Shown here: piece by piece, positions 38,050 to 46,656 of the stretch
Numbering within the stretch: position 1 is the first letter of the stretch
Layout: the number at the start of each line of letters is the position of its first letter
DNA from: Paenibacillus alvei DSM 29
GTDB taxonomy: Bacteria; Bacillota; Bacilli; Paenibacillales; Paenibacillaceae
Length of the DNA stretch: 64,000 bases
Reading direction: 5' to 3'
Assembly: GCF_000293805.1 (NCBI RefSeq)
Contig: NZ_AMBZ01000003.1
Span: 310,001-374,000, forward strand
Made by a program: the position numbers and the translations under genes
Notes under the pieces: model-generated
What the model was told of the DNA's origin: nothing
What the model saw: the letters and a program-made list of their open reading frames with translations, nothing else
Databases searched by the model: none

Positions 38050-39693
38050 TTGTATGACATTTTGCGCAAAGAATGGGGTTATGAAGGCGTCGTGCTGTCG
38101 GACTGGACGGCGGTCAACGATCGTATTCGCGGTCTCAAGGCCGGACTTGATATTGAGATGCCAGGACCTGCGCATTACAATGCAGCTGCAATCGTGGATG
38201 CAGTTCAGAATGGTACCCTGTCGGAAGAGCAGCTGGATAAGAGTGTGCGTCGCATTCTTACACTGGTTGAACAGGTAACGGCTAAAGAAGAGAAGCCGAA
38301 TACGGCTGCAATTGATTATCATGAGCTGGCGAGAAAAGCAGCGGCTGAGAGCATTGTACTGCTCAAAAATGATAACGGCATTCTGCCGATCGACCCTGCT
38401 AAGGCCCAATCTATTGCCGTGATCGGTACATTCGCGAAGAAGCCGAGAATTCAAGGCGCCGGAAGTGCCGAAGTTACGCCAACGCGTGTTGACATCCCGT
38501 GGGAAGAGGTGCAGAAGATTGCTGGCGAGTCTGTACAATTCAGCTATGCGGAAGGCTACCCGAAGGATGAGCGTATCGATGAGGCCATGATTGAAGAGAG
38601 CGCAGCGCTTGCAGCGAAGTCTGATCTCGCGATTCTGTTCGTCGGACAACCCGAATATGCGGAGTCCGAAATGCATGACCTAGAGAGCATCGATTTACCC
38701 GAGCATCAGGTGAAGCTGATTCAAGCGGTAGCGGCTGCACAGCCGAGATGTGTTGTCGTAACAAGCAGCGGTACGGCAATGGCGATGCGTCCTTGGGTAC
38801 AGCATGTGCCGGGCGTGCTCCACTCCTGGCTGACAGGGCAGGGCTCGGGTCGTGCGATTGCGGAAATTCTGTTCGGCTTGACGAATCCATCTGGCAAGCT
38901 GTCTGAGACGTTCCCAGTGAAGCTGTCCGACAATCCATCCCATATGCGAATTCGCGGAGAGAACGGCAAGCTGTATTACCGTGAAGGACTGTTTGTCGGG
39001 TACCGCTATTATGACCGCAAGGAGCTTGCGCCACAATTCCCATTCGGTCATGGATTGTCCTACACGACCTTTGCTTACTCGGACATGAAAGTCAAGCAGC
39101 ATGACCGCCGCGTAACCGTGTCTTTGCAAGTAGAGAATACGGGGACAGTAGCTGGGAAAGAGGTTGTTCAATTGTACGTTCACGACGAGGAGTGCAAGTG
39201 GACACGTCCGGAGAAAGAGCTCAAGGCCTTTGCCAAGATCGAGCTTCAGCCGCATGAGAAGAAGGAAGTGGTATTCGAGCTGGAAGAGCGGGATTTTGCT
39301 TACTACAATACGAAATACAATCGTTGGGTGGCAGAAACGGGCTACTTCAAGCTTGCCGCAGGCAGCTCATCCCGAGATATTCGCCTGACAGAGCGCGTAT
39401 TCTGTGACTTTGGCAAAGAAGAGATATCCTTCCACAAATTCAGTCTGTTAAATGACTGGATTGCTGATCCGCTTGCCAAATCAGTATTGGAAAAGTGCTT
39501 CAACGAGATGAATAAGCATGTTATCGACCAGGTGGTTTTGAATGAAGGCTTTGTCGGATTCTGGGGAGACTTCCCTGCGATTAAGGTGCTTCAAATGTTC
39601 GGTCAGAACTGGCTCGTTCATCGCTCTCCGGATCAAGTGATGGAAGAGCTTATTGCCGAGGTGGAGCGCGAGCGCCGTCAAACGATTCAATAA
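38050..39693 (+). pseudogene. GH3 beta-glucosidase-like glycosidase, N-terminal third missing
   Basis: 547 codons from a TTG without a ribosome site. The segment begins in the middle of the first GH3 domain ([20 protein letters not shown], the Asp being the expected nucleophile), continues through the second domain ([23 protein letters not shown]) and ends in a fibronectin-like domain. Full-length relatives of this type have roughly 250-270 more residues at the N-terminus, including much of the TIM barrel. The break coincides with the break of the chemoreceptor gene on the other strand. A terminator follows. Confidence 0.85.
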
Positions 39694-39747
39694 AGGCAAG
39701 ATACGCCGTAGATATTCAATAACTTCATTTGTTAGGAAAGAGCGAAT

Positions 39748-39776
39748 TCCCCCATGCATGCCATCGGGGGATTTTT
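39748..39776 (+). terminator. Rho-independent terminator of the GH3 gene
   Basis: CCCCC (39749-39753) pairs with GGGGG (39766-39770), followed by ATTTTTG. Confidence 0.75.
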
Positions 39777-39908
39777 GCGTCTGCTCAGTGCGGATCTCGT
39801 CCATGCATCGTAAGAGGTGTGCTGCATCGTATGAATTAAGCCGTTTGAATCCATGTATCTGTTAGGAATTTATAATTCGCTCGCCCTATGGCTGATTCAA
39901 AAAAACGT

Positions 39909-40631
39909 TCATTGAAACGGATAATAGGGAAGGAAATCATTTGCCATATAGCCAGGGTGAGGATAACGATAATACGGAATGGCGGATCCGGCGCCAGATG
40001 TAGAGTATCCGTAAGCTGGATGCTCCGCTGTCTCTGCATGCGGAATGCGATTATGGCAGTCTGCCGGTGGTCCAATGACAACCGTCTTCGTAATCGGGGA
40101 CAAAGTGTCCTTTATTTTTGCCTCATCAAGGCAATATGAGTGAGCCCATGCTTCTGGTGGTGTCAAACGCAAAATGTCCGAACCGAAGATGACCTCAGGA
40201 GTCGGTGCATCGAAGATTGCGATAAGATGCGTATTGTCTTCATTCGCTATCTCATAATGCCACCAAGCCTGTGGAACGTTAGCTACCTGACCAGGCTTAA
40301 TTCGAAAGGTAAGCAGTTGGTTTGTGAACGGATTAATCAGACTTACAGTGGCCTCTCCTGTTACGCAATATACCAATTCGCTTGCATTCTGATGGATATG
40401 GGGCTCAACCGTATTGCCGGTGCTTAAGTAGATATCCAGCAAAGAAACGTTTCCTAACGTATTCAACTGGCTGATGCCCAATACGTTAATATAATTGTTT
40501 GCGTCTTTGCGAAAGAACAAGGACTGATTGACATCATAAGCAAAATGGGCATCCGGTGAAGCGAAATCAATAGAGTTGTTATTCACCACTGCTCGTAACC
40601 TGCCTTTGCAAAAAGTTGTATGCCACATCAT
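39909..40631 (-). CDS. Cupin-domain protein
   Basis: Read from ATG at 40631 (240 residues); the frame is open to 40748 and no strong ribosome site decides the start. One cupin barrel with the metal-site motif PHIHQNASELVYCVTGEA and, later, PGQVANVPQAWWHYEI. The C-terminal 40 residues are rich in Tyr, Pro and His (YYRYPHPGYMAND), like coat or surface proteins of spore formers. Enzymatic role unknown; a spore- or envelope-associated cupin is an inference. Confidence 0.75.
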   Translation of the reverse strand: MMWHTTFCKGRLRAVVNNNSIDFASPDAHFAYDVNQSLFFRKDANNYINVLGISQLNTLGNVSLLDIYLSTGNTVEPHIHQNASELVYCVTGEATVSLINPFTNQLLTFRIKPGQVANVPQAWWHYEIANEDNTHLIAIFDAPTPEVIFGSDILRLTPPEAWAHSYCLDEAKIKDTLSPITKTVVIGPPADCHNRIPHAETAEHPAYGYSTSGAGSAIPYYRYPHPGYMANDFLPYYPFQ

Positions 40632-40777
40632 ATGTGTTCGCCTACGAGACGTGAGCCCATTTTCTAACTTATTGGAATGAAATGATAAGGTGAGGTAGAA
40701 TATGAGTGGGAATCTAAGGAAATTTTCTAGATGCAAGGATAGAGGCACAGAGAGTGCGATGAAGGATTGGGGGCGAT

Positions 40778-41332
40778 ATGATCTTGAAAAATGATAGCTA
40801 TGATATCATATGGAAACGAATGCAAGAAGAAGGGCTTGAATACTGCAAAGTGTCGCTGGAGCCTGTAACCATGATCCAAGGAAGGGTCATATGTGCCGAT
40901 ACGGATCGCAGCTTCGTGGAGTATGAAGTGCGATGCGACGAGCTAGGATGTACATCAGAAGTTACAGTACGGTATACAAATGAACAACAGACGAGAACAC
41001 TGAAAGTGGAGCGGGATGCTCAAGATTGCTGGAAGGTAAATGGAGAAGCGCGTGATGACCTTAACGGAGCGAAGGACATCGATATTGGGGCGACGCCTTC
41101 TACGAATGTGCTGCCGATCCGTCGCCTGAAGCTGGAGAAGGGACAACAGGCTGCGGTTACGGCGGCTTGGGTATGCTTCCCCCAATTTACAGTGCAGCCG
41201 CTTCTGCAAACGTATGCGCGAACAGGAAATAACACGTATATATACCGTTCTGCAAGCGGATATACGGCACAGCTTAATGTGGATCAACATGGAGTTGTGA
41301 TTGATTATGCTGATCAATGGAAGGCATTATAA
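40778..41332 (+). CDS. Putative glycolipid-binding family protein (DUF1089-like)
   Basis: 184 residues. The pattern of the family is visible: W-x-R-M-x-x-x-GLEYCKV, GRVICADTDRSFVEYEVRCD, then DIDIGATPSTNVLPIRRLKL and a C-terminal VDQHGVVIDYADQW. Cytoplasmic, no signal peptide. The family was named from a structural suggestion of glycolipid binding; the biological role is not established. Followed by a good terminator. Confidence 0.75.
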   Translation: MILKNDSYDIIWKRMQEEGLEYCKVSLEPVTMIQGRVICADTDRSFVEYEVRCDELGCTSEVTVRYTNEQQTRTLKVERDAQDCWKVNGEARDDLNGAKDIDIGATPSTNVLPIRRLKLEKGQQAAVTAAWVCFPQFTVQPLLQTYARTGNNTYIYRSASGYTAQLNVDQHGVVIDYADQWKAL

Positions 41333-41363
41333 GGTACATGAATAGATTAAGCAAAAAGCAATG

Positions 41364-41395
41364 AAGACAGGAAGGAACCTCTTCCTGTCTTTTTT
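41364..41395 (+). terminator. Rho-independent terminator
   Basis: AAGACAGGAAG (41364-41374) pairs with CTTCCTGTCTT (41381-41391) and runs into TTTTC. Confidence 0.8.
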
Positions 41396-41519
41396 CATGG
41401 AAGTAAAAACCGCAGCGAACTTTAAAAAAGAAGGGGAAGTTTTGTGAATCTGTATATTACTAGAAAATGTGAAGAAACTAAAAAAGTGATCATGAACGTA
41501 GAAGGAGACCTGAAACTTG

Positions 41520-41879
41520 ATGAAAAAAGCGATATTTCTAATTACACTTATGACAGCACTAGGGGTGTATACAGCATGTGCTGATGCAACGTCTTCAAAG
41601 GTGTCCGGAACTGAGCCTTCAACGCCGGCTGCACCAAGCAACGGTGTCTCTAACCCTCCAGCTGCACAGAATCAGACAAGAGCCATCAGTGAAGAAGAGG
41701 CTAAGAAGATTGCATTACAGCAAGTAAGTGGCAAGGTCATTCATATTGATCTGGATTCTGACAATGGAATGCTTAAGTACGAAGTGATCGTAATGACAGA
41801 TCAGGGCAAGGTTTACGAAGTGGAGATTGATGCAGGTACGGGCAAGATGCTGAAGGTGGAGCAAGAGGATCAGTCTTAA
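41520..41879 (+). CDS. PepSY-domain lipoprotein-like secreted protein
   Basis: 119 residues from the ATG at 41520 with GAAGGAGA upstream. N-terminal hydrophobic signal ending in YTAC, a plausible but weak lipobox, then a Ser/Pro-rich linker and one PepSY domain (ISEEEAKKIALQQVSGKVIHI, then YEVIVMTDQGKVYEVEIDAGTGK). PepSY modules often restrain proteases or sense at the cell surface. Monocistronic. Confidence 0.8.
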   Translation: MKKAIFLITLMTALGVYTACADATSSKVSGTEPSTPAAPSNGVSNPPAAQNQTRAISEEEAKKIALQQVSGKVIHIDLDSDNGMLKYEVIVMTDQGKVYEVEIDAGTGKMLKVEQEDQS

Positions 41880-41904
41880 TCATCTGCTGGGGTACTTGAT
41901 TAAG

Positions 41905-41947
41905 GGCAGACCTCATGTCGGATACGATCCTGTCATGGAGGTCTGCC
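41905..41947. repeat. Hairpin GGCAGACCTC/GAGGTCTGCC
   Basis: Perfect 10-base arms at 41905-41914 and 41938-41947 between convergent genes. No T-run, but its place suggests transcript ending. Core shared with hairpins at 35765 and 53565. Confidence 0.5.
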
Positions 41948-42024
41948 TGAGTCAGCTTGCACATTCATTTAATCCCGTTGCTATGCTTAAGACATGAATG
42001 AATTGCGCGTGTACATTGATTTTG

Positions 42025-43164
42025 TTACTTGTTTAAATGGTTGGTCAAGTAGCTGATGATTCCATCTTTTGCATCCTGCGAATATTCCCAGACCATTGCA
42101 CCGCCCAATCCATGCTCCTTTATATAGGCCACCTTGGCCTTCAAGGCTTCCTTATCCTCATATGAGATGAAGGTATCCCCATTGAATAAGTAAGCCGCCT
42201 TGGCCGTATCATCGAAATAACGCTTGAAGCCCTTCTTATTCAGGTATTTGCCAACGATCGTATTATAGCTTAGATCAACCTTGTCAATATCGATAGGCTT
42301 GCCGATTGAAAAGGCCCCATTTCTGCCCGGTTCGCTCTTGACCTTCTCCCAACCGTAGGAATAGGCAGGTATGCCAAGCAGCAGCTTTTTGCTGTCAACA
42401 TCGTGTGCTTTGTATCGTTCTATGATGTCATGGACACTATCCTTTGCTTTGCCTCTCGCATCCTTGTACAGGTTTGCATTATAATCAGTCGTGTCTGACC
42501 ATCGGCCTGTCAAGTCATAACTCATGACATTAATATAGGTGACGTACTTCTCAACTTCCTTCACATTAACCTTCTCGAAATACCAATCCTGCGTACCTGC
42601 GGCGAAGGTAAGAATATATTTCTTATGCGTATGCGGAAGCTTGTTGAGCTTTTCCCTTAAATCCTTCATAAGCGCGGTGAAGTTCACCGTATCTTCCGGG
42701 CGAGCCTTTATCGTACCCCATGCATCGAAGGCTGGATATTCCCAGTCGATATCAACGCCATCTAAATCCAGCTCCTTGACTGTATTGATGATGCTGTCGG
42801 TAAAGGAATATCGATTGCCGTCCAGGGAGGCGTCCGAGAAGCCATCGGCATTATATCCGCCTACGGCGAGCACGAATTGAGTCTGCGGATGCTTCTCCTT
42901 CAGTTTGACAATGTTTTGCTTAATCCGTTCATTTTCGGCCTTGTCTTCGTGAAAATAGATGTTCGTCTTATCAATACGCGCAAACGCAATAAATGCGATG
43001 TCAATCGCTTGATCCTTCCAATCGATTTGGCTAAAATCCTTCCAGATCGGAATATAAACCGATGTGATTTTCTGTTCGGCTTGGCTGCTGACATGATAGG
43101 CATAGAGGGACATTCCGGCTAAAAGGGCAACAATGAATAGCTTCGTATAAATACTGATTTTCAT
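42025..43164 (-). CDS. Membrane-anchored GH18 glycosidase
   Basis: 379 residues. N-terminal signal anchor (KLFIVALLAGMSLYAYHV), then a GH18 barrel with FVLAVGGYN and the catalytic DLDGVDIDWEYP (the Glu is the acid/base), followed by INVMSYDLTG and a C-terminal GGAMVWEYSQDA. GH18 enzymes cleave beta-1,4-linked GlcNAc polymers. As the last gene of the operon, 6 bases after the acyltransferase gene, it may trim or release the polymer made by the synthase. A chitinase or spore-lytic role is the alternative. Confidence 0.9.
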   Translation of the reverse strand: MKISIYTKLFIVALLAGMSLYAYHVSSQAEQKITSVYIPIWKDFSQIDWKDQAIDIAFIAFARIDKTNIYFHEDKAENERIKQNIVKLKEKHPQTQFVLAVGGYNADGFSDASLDGNRYSFTDSIINTVKELDLDGVDIDWEYPAFDAWGTIKARPEDTVNFTALMKDLREKLNKLPHTHKKYILTFAAGTQDWYFEKVNVKEVEKYVTYINVMSYDLTGRWSDTTDYNANLYKDARGKAKDSVHDIIERYKAHDVDSKKLLLGIPAYSYGWEKVKSEPGRNGAFSIGKPIDIDKVDLSYNTIVGKYLNKKGFKRYFDDTAKAAYLFNGDTFISYEDKEALKAKVAYIKEHGLGGAMVWEYSQDAKDGIISYLTNHLNK

Positions 43165-43170
43165 TTATGC

Positions 43171-44271
43171 TTACCCCTTTCCACCAAACAGTACGGTAGT
43201 CATGACTTTGCTGAGATTCAACATTTTCACAATCAGGTAGCTGGCTGTAAATACAGCAATGACATTGAAGATTAACACGTAGGACGTCTGAAACACAGTC
43301 GCTTCCGTTTCTGCTCTTTGGGTGATGAGCAATTCAATCAACAAATGGATCAAATAAATACTGAAGCTGGCCTTTGAGATGGAGCCTATCATTTTTTGCA
43401 GCTTGTAGTTTATCCGCTCATGCAGTGCATGCTCCTTTTCCTTGAACCAAATGAAAACCGCAACCGCCATAAAGAAGGTCGTAATGGAGTAGTTGCCATA
43501 AAAGGTTTCATCCAACGTTCCAAGATGCTGAGAAGCGAAGTAGGTGGCAATTGGCGTAATGAAAAAGGAGGCAATACCTACATTAAACAGCACGTGCTTC
43601 CATTTGTCTGGCAAGCCATATGTGTATAAATAATGTCCCAAGATAAAATAGCCAAGAAATCCAGTAAACATTGGGATGTTGAATAAGGGTATGGTGAAAT
43701 ACTGCCCTGTCACCTTAAGCACGATATCCGACAGGAAGCGATAACCGATACTGATTGTGAACCACATCGTCAAATAATACCGCAGATCCTTCTCGCTGCA
43801 TGCCTGGACGAGCTTGCTAATTAACGGAATGGTCATATAAATGGCTATGATCGCGTACAAGAACCAGAGATGGACATAGTTGCCGTCTGTCAGCAGCTTA
43901 TAGCCGAAATCCTGCAGGAATGCAAGTGCATTCATGTGGGTGTTAACGATAACGTATTGATTGTAAAGCGCATAGATGAATGACCAGCTAATGAGTGCAA
44001 TTGCAAGCGGAAGCACTCTTTTTATGTAAAAATCTTTGTATGTTGTAAATTTCACCCGCAGCATCATGGCACCGCTGATCATGAAAAACACAGGAACAGC
44101 AAATCTCGAAATGGAGTTGAAAATATTGCTGACCCACCAAGATGATGAATCAAAATTATTCGTTCTTGTTAGCAGGTCTGCGGTAATATGCAGCACGATG
44201 ACGGCGAGAATCGAAAGAATACGCAAAATATCTACATATATGATCCGATTGTTTTTTATAATACTCTCCAT
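43171..44271 (-). CDS. Acyltransferase family 3 membrane protein
   Basis: 366 residues, about ten membrane segments. Typical start IIYVDILRILSILAVIVLHI with the conserved His, then SRFAVPVFFMISGAMML. This family includes OafA, WecH and the IcaC-like proteins that modify or export polysaccharides. The position between GT2 and GH18 genes, with gaps of 65 and 6 bases, suggests acylation or export of the polymer made by the synthase. Confidence 0.88.
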   Translation of the reverse strand: MESIIKNNRIIYVDILRILSILAVIVLHITADLLTRTNNFDSSSWWVSNIFNSISRFAVPVFFMISGAMMLRVKFTTYKDFYIKRVLPLAIALISWSFIYALYNQYVIVNTHMNALAFLQDFGYKLLTDGNYVHLWFLYAIIAIYMTIPLISKLVQACSEKDLRYYLTMWFTISIGYRFLSDIVLKVTGQYFTIPLFNIPMFTGFLGYFILGHYLYTYGLPDKWKHVLFNVGIASFFITPIATYFASQHLGTLDETFYGNYSITTFFMAVAVFIWFKEKEHALHERINYKLQKMIGSISKASFSIYLIHLLIELLITQRAETEATVFQTSYVLIFNVIAVFTASYLIVKMLNLSKVMTTVLFGGKG

Positions 44272-44336
44272 GTTCTCCCTCCCGGAAAATACATGCGGCT
44301 ATCTTTTTTTATGCCGCTATGCAGGTTATACAGATA

Positions 44337-45662
44337 TCAACTGATCGAAGCTACGCCTTTACGTTCAACGAAGCCCCAGCCTTCATCGTTGTCGAAATAC
44401 TTGATAGTGCCGACAATATTCAAGTACAGCAATAAATTGCGATATGTGAGCAGCTCGTATTGGCTGAATAAGAACATGGTGATGTAGTCTCGGAGTGAGT
44501 AGCTGCTGTCGTACTTTTTACACAAGTACAGCGATGTAATGATTTGTGCGGCATTAACAACGATGATGATGGAGAAGAGGATGAGCATGTGCATGATGTT
44601 GCCGCCGAACAGCAAAATATTAATGAAATAAATGATCGTAGTAAACGCGGTAAGCGTTCCGAGCACGAAGCCGTCAATGGCAAAAAACAAGCTTACTCCT
44701 GGACGGAATTTTTGAGACAACTGCGACCAATAGATTAAGATACAGTCAACAAAAGCTTTCTGCCAGCGTATCCGCTGCTTGTTGAAGTTCTTTATATTTT
44801 CCGGGCATTCCGTATAGCATACGGCTTCAGGAGCATATACCAGCTTCTTCTTAAGATGGTTGGCCTTCAGATACTCATGAATTTTCAAGGTAATGTCAAT
44901 ATCCTCACCGACTGTGCTGCGGAAGCCGTTCACTTGAACCAAAATATCCTTGTAGAAAGCGCCGAAGGCTCCGGATATGACAACAATGGAATTGAACACG
45001 GATTGGGTCAGCTTTCTTACATAAAAGCCATGAATGTAATTCAGGATCTGGCTCTTAATGAGACCTTTGCCCGTAAATTTCTCGACAATAACGCCATCCT
45101 TCTTCTCAGCGCCCTGTACAATTTTTACGGTACCTCCAAGTGCAATGACATCCTCATCGTGAAAATATTGATTCACGTATTTCAGAGAATCGAACTCAAG
45201 CATGCTGTCGGCATCCAAGGTAATGACGATATCCGTTTGCGCACAGTCAATGCCGGCGTTCAAGGAATCAGCCTTGCCTCCGTTCTGCTTGTCGATGACG
45301 AAGATATGTTCATATCGAGCAGATCCATACACGCCCTTAATAGCTTGATAGAATAGTTTCCCATCTCCTGTTCGCTGAACGGGCTTCAACTCAAGAAGTT
45401 CCTCTAAACGGTGGAAGGTGTGATCTGTCGAGCCGTCATTGATAATGATGACTTCATAGTTGCGGTAGTTTACCTGATTCATGGCTTCAATGCAATTTTT
45501 GATGGTCAGCTCTTCGTTGTAGGCAGGCACGAGAACGCTGATCGATTTTTCACTCAGCTCATGATTTACTTTCTTCACCTTGCTGAACAGCAGAGGAATG
45601 ATCGTATACAAGAGCTGAAAGCCTAAGAAGACGATCGTCGTTACATAAAAAAAGTACTGCAT
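44337..45662 (-). CDS. Membrane GT2 polysaccharide synthase (IcaA/NodC-like)
   Basis: 441 residues from the ATG at 45662, preceded by GAAGGAGTGGAACAAA. One N-terminal membrane segment, then a processive GT-A domain: VLVPAYNEE, INDGSTD, KQNGGKADSLNAG, LDADS (metal-binding DxD), the acceptor-site VGEDIDIT, and QRIRW. Several C-terminal membrane segments follow. These features fit synthases of beta-linked GlcNAc polymers (IcaA/PgaC, NodC, chitin or hyaluronan synthases). First gene of a three-gene operon with an acyltransferase and a GH18; no deacetylase gene is present in the window. Confidence 0.9.
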   Translation of the reverse strand: MQYFFYVTTIVFLGFQLLYTIIPLLFSKVKKVNHELSEKSISVLVPAYNEELTIKNCIEAMNQVNYRNYEVIIINDGSTDHTFHRLEELLELKPVQRTGDGKLFYQAIKGVYGSARYEHIFVIDKQNGGKADSLNAGIDCAQTDIVITLDADSMLEFDSLKYVNQYFHDEDVIALGGTVKIVQGAEKKDGVIVEKFTGKGLIKSQILNYIHGFYVRKLTQSVFNSIVVISGAFGAFYKDILVQVNGFRSTVGEDIDITLKIHEYLKANHLKKKLVYAPEAVCYTECPENIKNFNKQRIRWQKAFVDCILIYWSQLSQKFRPGVSLFFAIDGFVLGTLTAFTTIIYFINILLFGGNIMHMLILFSIIIVVNAAQIITSLYLCKKYDSSYSLRDYITMFLFSQYELLTYRNLLLYLNIVGTIKYFDNDEGWGFVERKGVASIS

Positions 45663-46032
45663 TTTGTTCCACTCCTTCTCTATCTGTTTCGAACAAAAGC
45701 ATAGATCTTTCTTGCTTTCTAGTGATAAAGCGAAAAAGTACAAGGATGTGATCATTCTCGTGTTGAGTTTCATTACTAGGATGTGGGGCAGTGTTTCCCA
45801 TGATGATGAGTCTAGATGGAAGGAAAGAGTAGAAAATAGTAAATATAGACTATTTGTTTATTTCTGTTTTTACAACCTCCAATCCGTAGAATGAACAATT
45901 TTCTGTCTACTCACAAATTATCCTAATGATTACCAAAAGTAAAACCACTTTAACTTTCAAGAAAACGAATACATCACTTCCAATCTAGTGCACACTGGTA
46001 TTTTTTCCATTTTTCGTTGAAGAGTAAAAAAG

Positions 46033-46058
46033 TGAACCCATTCCTCTTTGAATTCGCC
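46033..46058 (+). promoter_or_regulatory. ECF-type promoter upstream of the sigma factor gene
   Basis: TGAACC (46033-46038), a 16-base spacer and CGCC (46055-46058), close to the GAAC/CGTC pattern of ECF promoters, 35 bases before the ECF gene. This suggests autoregulation. The rest of the 45663-46092 spacer shows no gene and should hold the divergent GT2 promoter. Confidence 0.5.
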
Positions 46059-46092
46059 TATATTAATGTAGATAATATTGGAGGTCTTTTCA

Positions 46093-46656
46093 ATGGAACA
46101 TGAGGAACGATTAATGGAACGCTGCCGAAGCGGAGATAAGGATGCTTTCTTTTTATTGGTAGAGCCGTTATTAAGCCGCGCTTACAGCTCGTCCGTCGCT
46201 ATCCTTCGTCAGGCGCATACGGCTGAGGATGCGGTACAGAATGCCTTGCTGGAAGCTTACCAAGCGATCATGGCCGGTAAGAAAATAAGGAAATTCAAAT
46301 CGTGGTTCAACCATCTGGTTGCATGCCGTGCTATGGATTTGGCAAGGCGGAGGGCTAAGCTAAATAGCCGTCACGGTGAGCTTGATGAATCGGAATTCGT
46401 TGATGATGTTGCTACTCCAGCAGAAGTTTTGTTGAAAAGGGAACAGGAATCGGAAGTGCTACACCAGGTAATGTCGCTAGATATGAATTATCGTACGGTT
46501 ATTATTCTCTATTATTATCAAGAGTTGTCGATAGAGGAAATCGCAGATGTGCTCCGCATCAAGAAAGGGACTGTGAAGTCACGGCTTCATACGGCTCGAA
46601 TGAAATTAAGCCAAATGTCTCTACTATCCATACAAAAGAAGGTGATGGAATGCTAA
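46093..46656 (+). CDS. ECF-type RNA polymerase sigma factor
   Basis: 187 residues from the ATG at 46093 (GGAGG upstream; the TTG at 46078 is rejected). Region 2 shows HTAEDAVQNALLEAYQAI and FKSWFNHLVACRAMDLAR; region 4 shows YRTVIILYYYQELSIEEIADVL and KKGTVKSRLHTARMKL. Its stop overlaps the next gene by 7 bases, the normal sigma/anti-sigma arrangement. The signal is unknown; an envelope stress role is usual for this class in Bacillota. Confidence 0.92.
   Translation: MEHEERLMERCRSGDKDAFFLLVEPLLSRAYSSSVAILRQAHTAEDAVQNALLEAYQAIMAGKKIRKFKSWFNHLVACRAMDLARRRAKLNSRHGELDESEFVDDVATPAEVLLKREQESEVLHQVMSLDMNYRTVIILYYYQELSIEEIADVLRIKKGTVKSRLHTARMKLSQMSLLSIQKKVMEC

Noticed and set aside
38046..38676. The 5' 210 codons of the long minus-strand frame that ends in the chemoreceptor
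   Set aside because: They are antisense to the GH3 gene, have no receptor or membrane features, and only extend the frame by chance.
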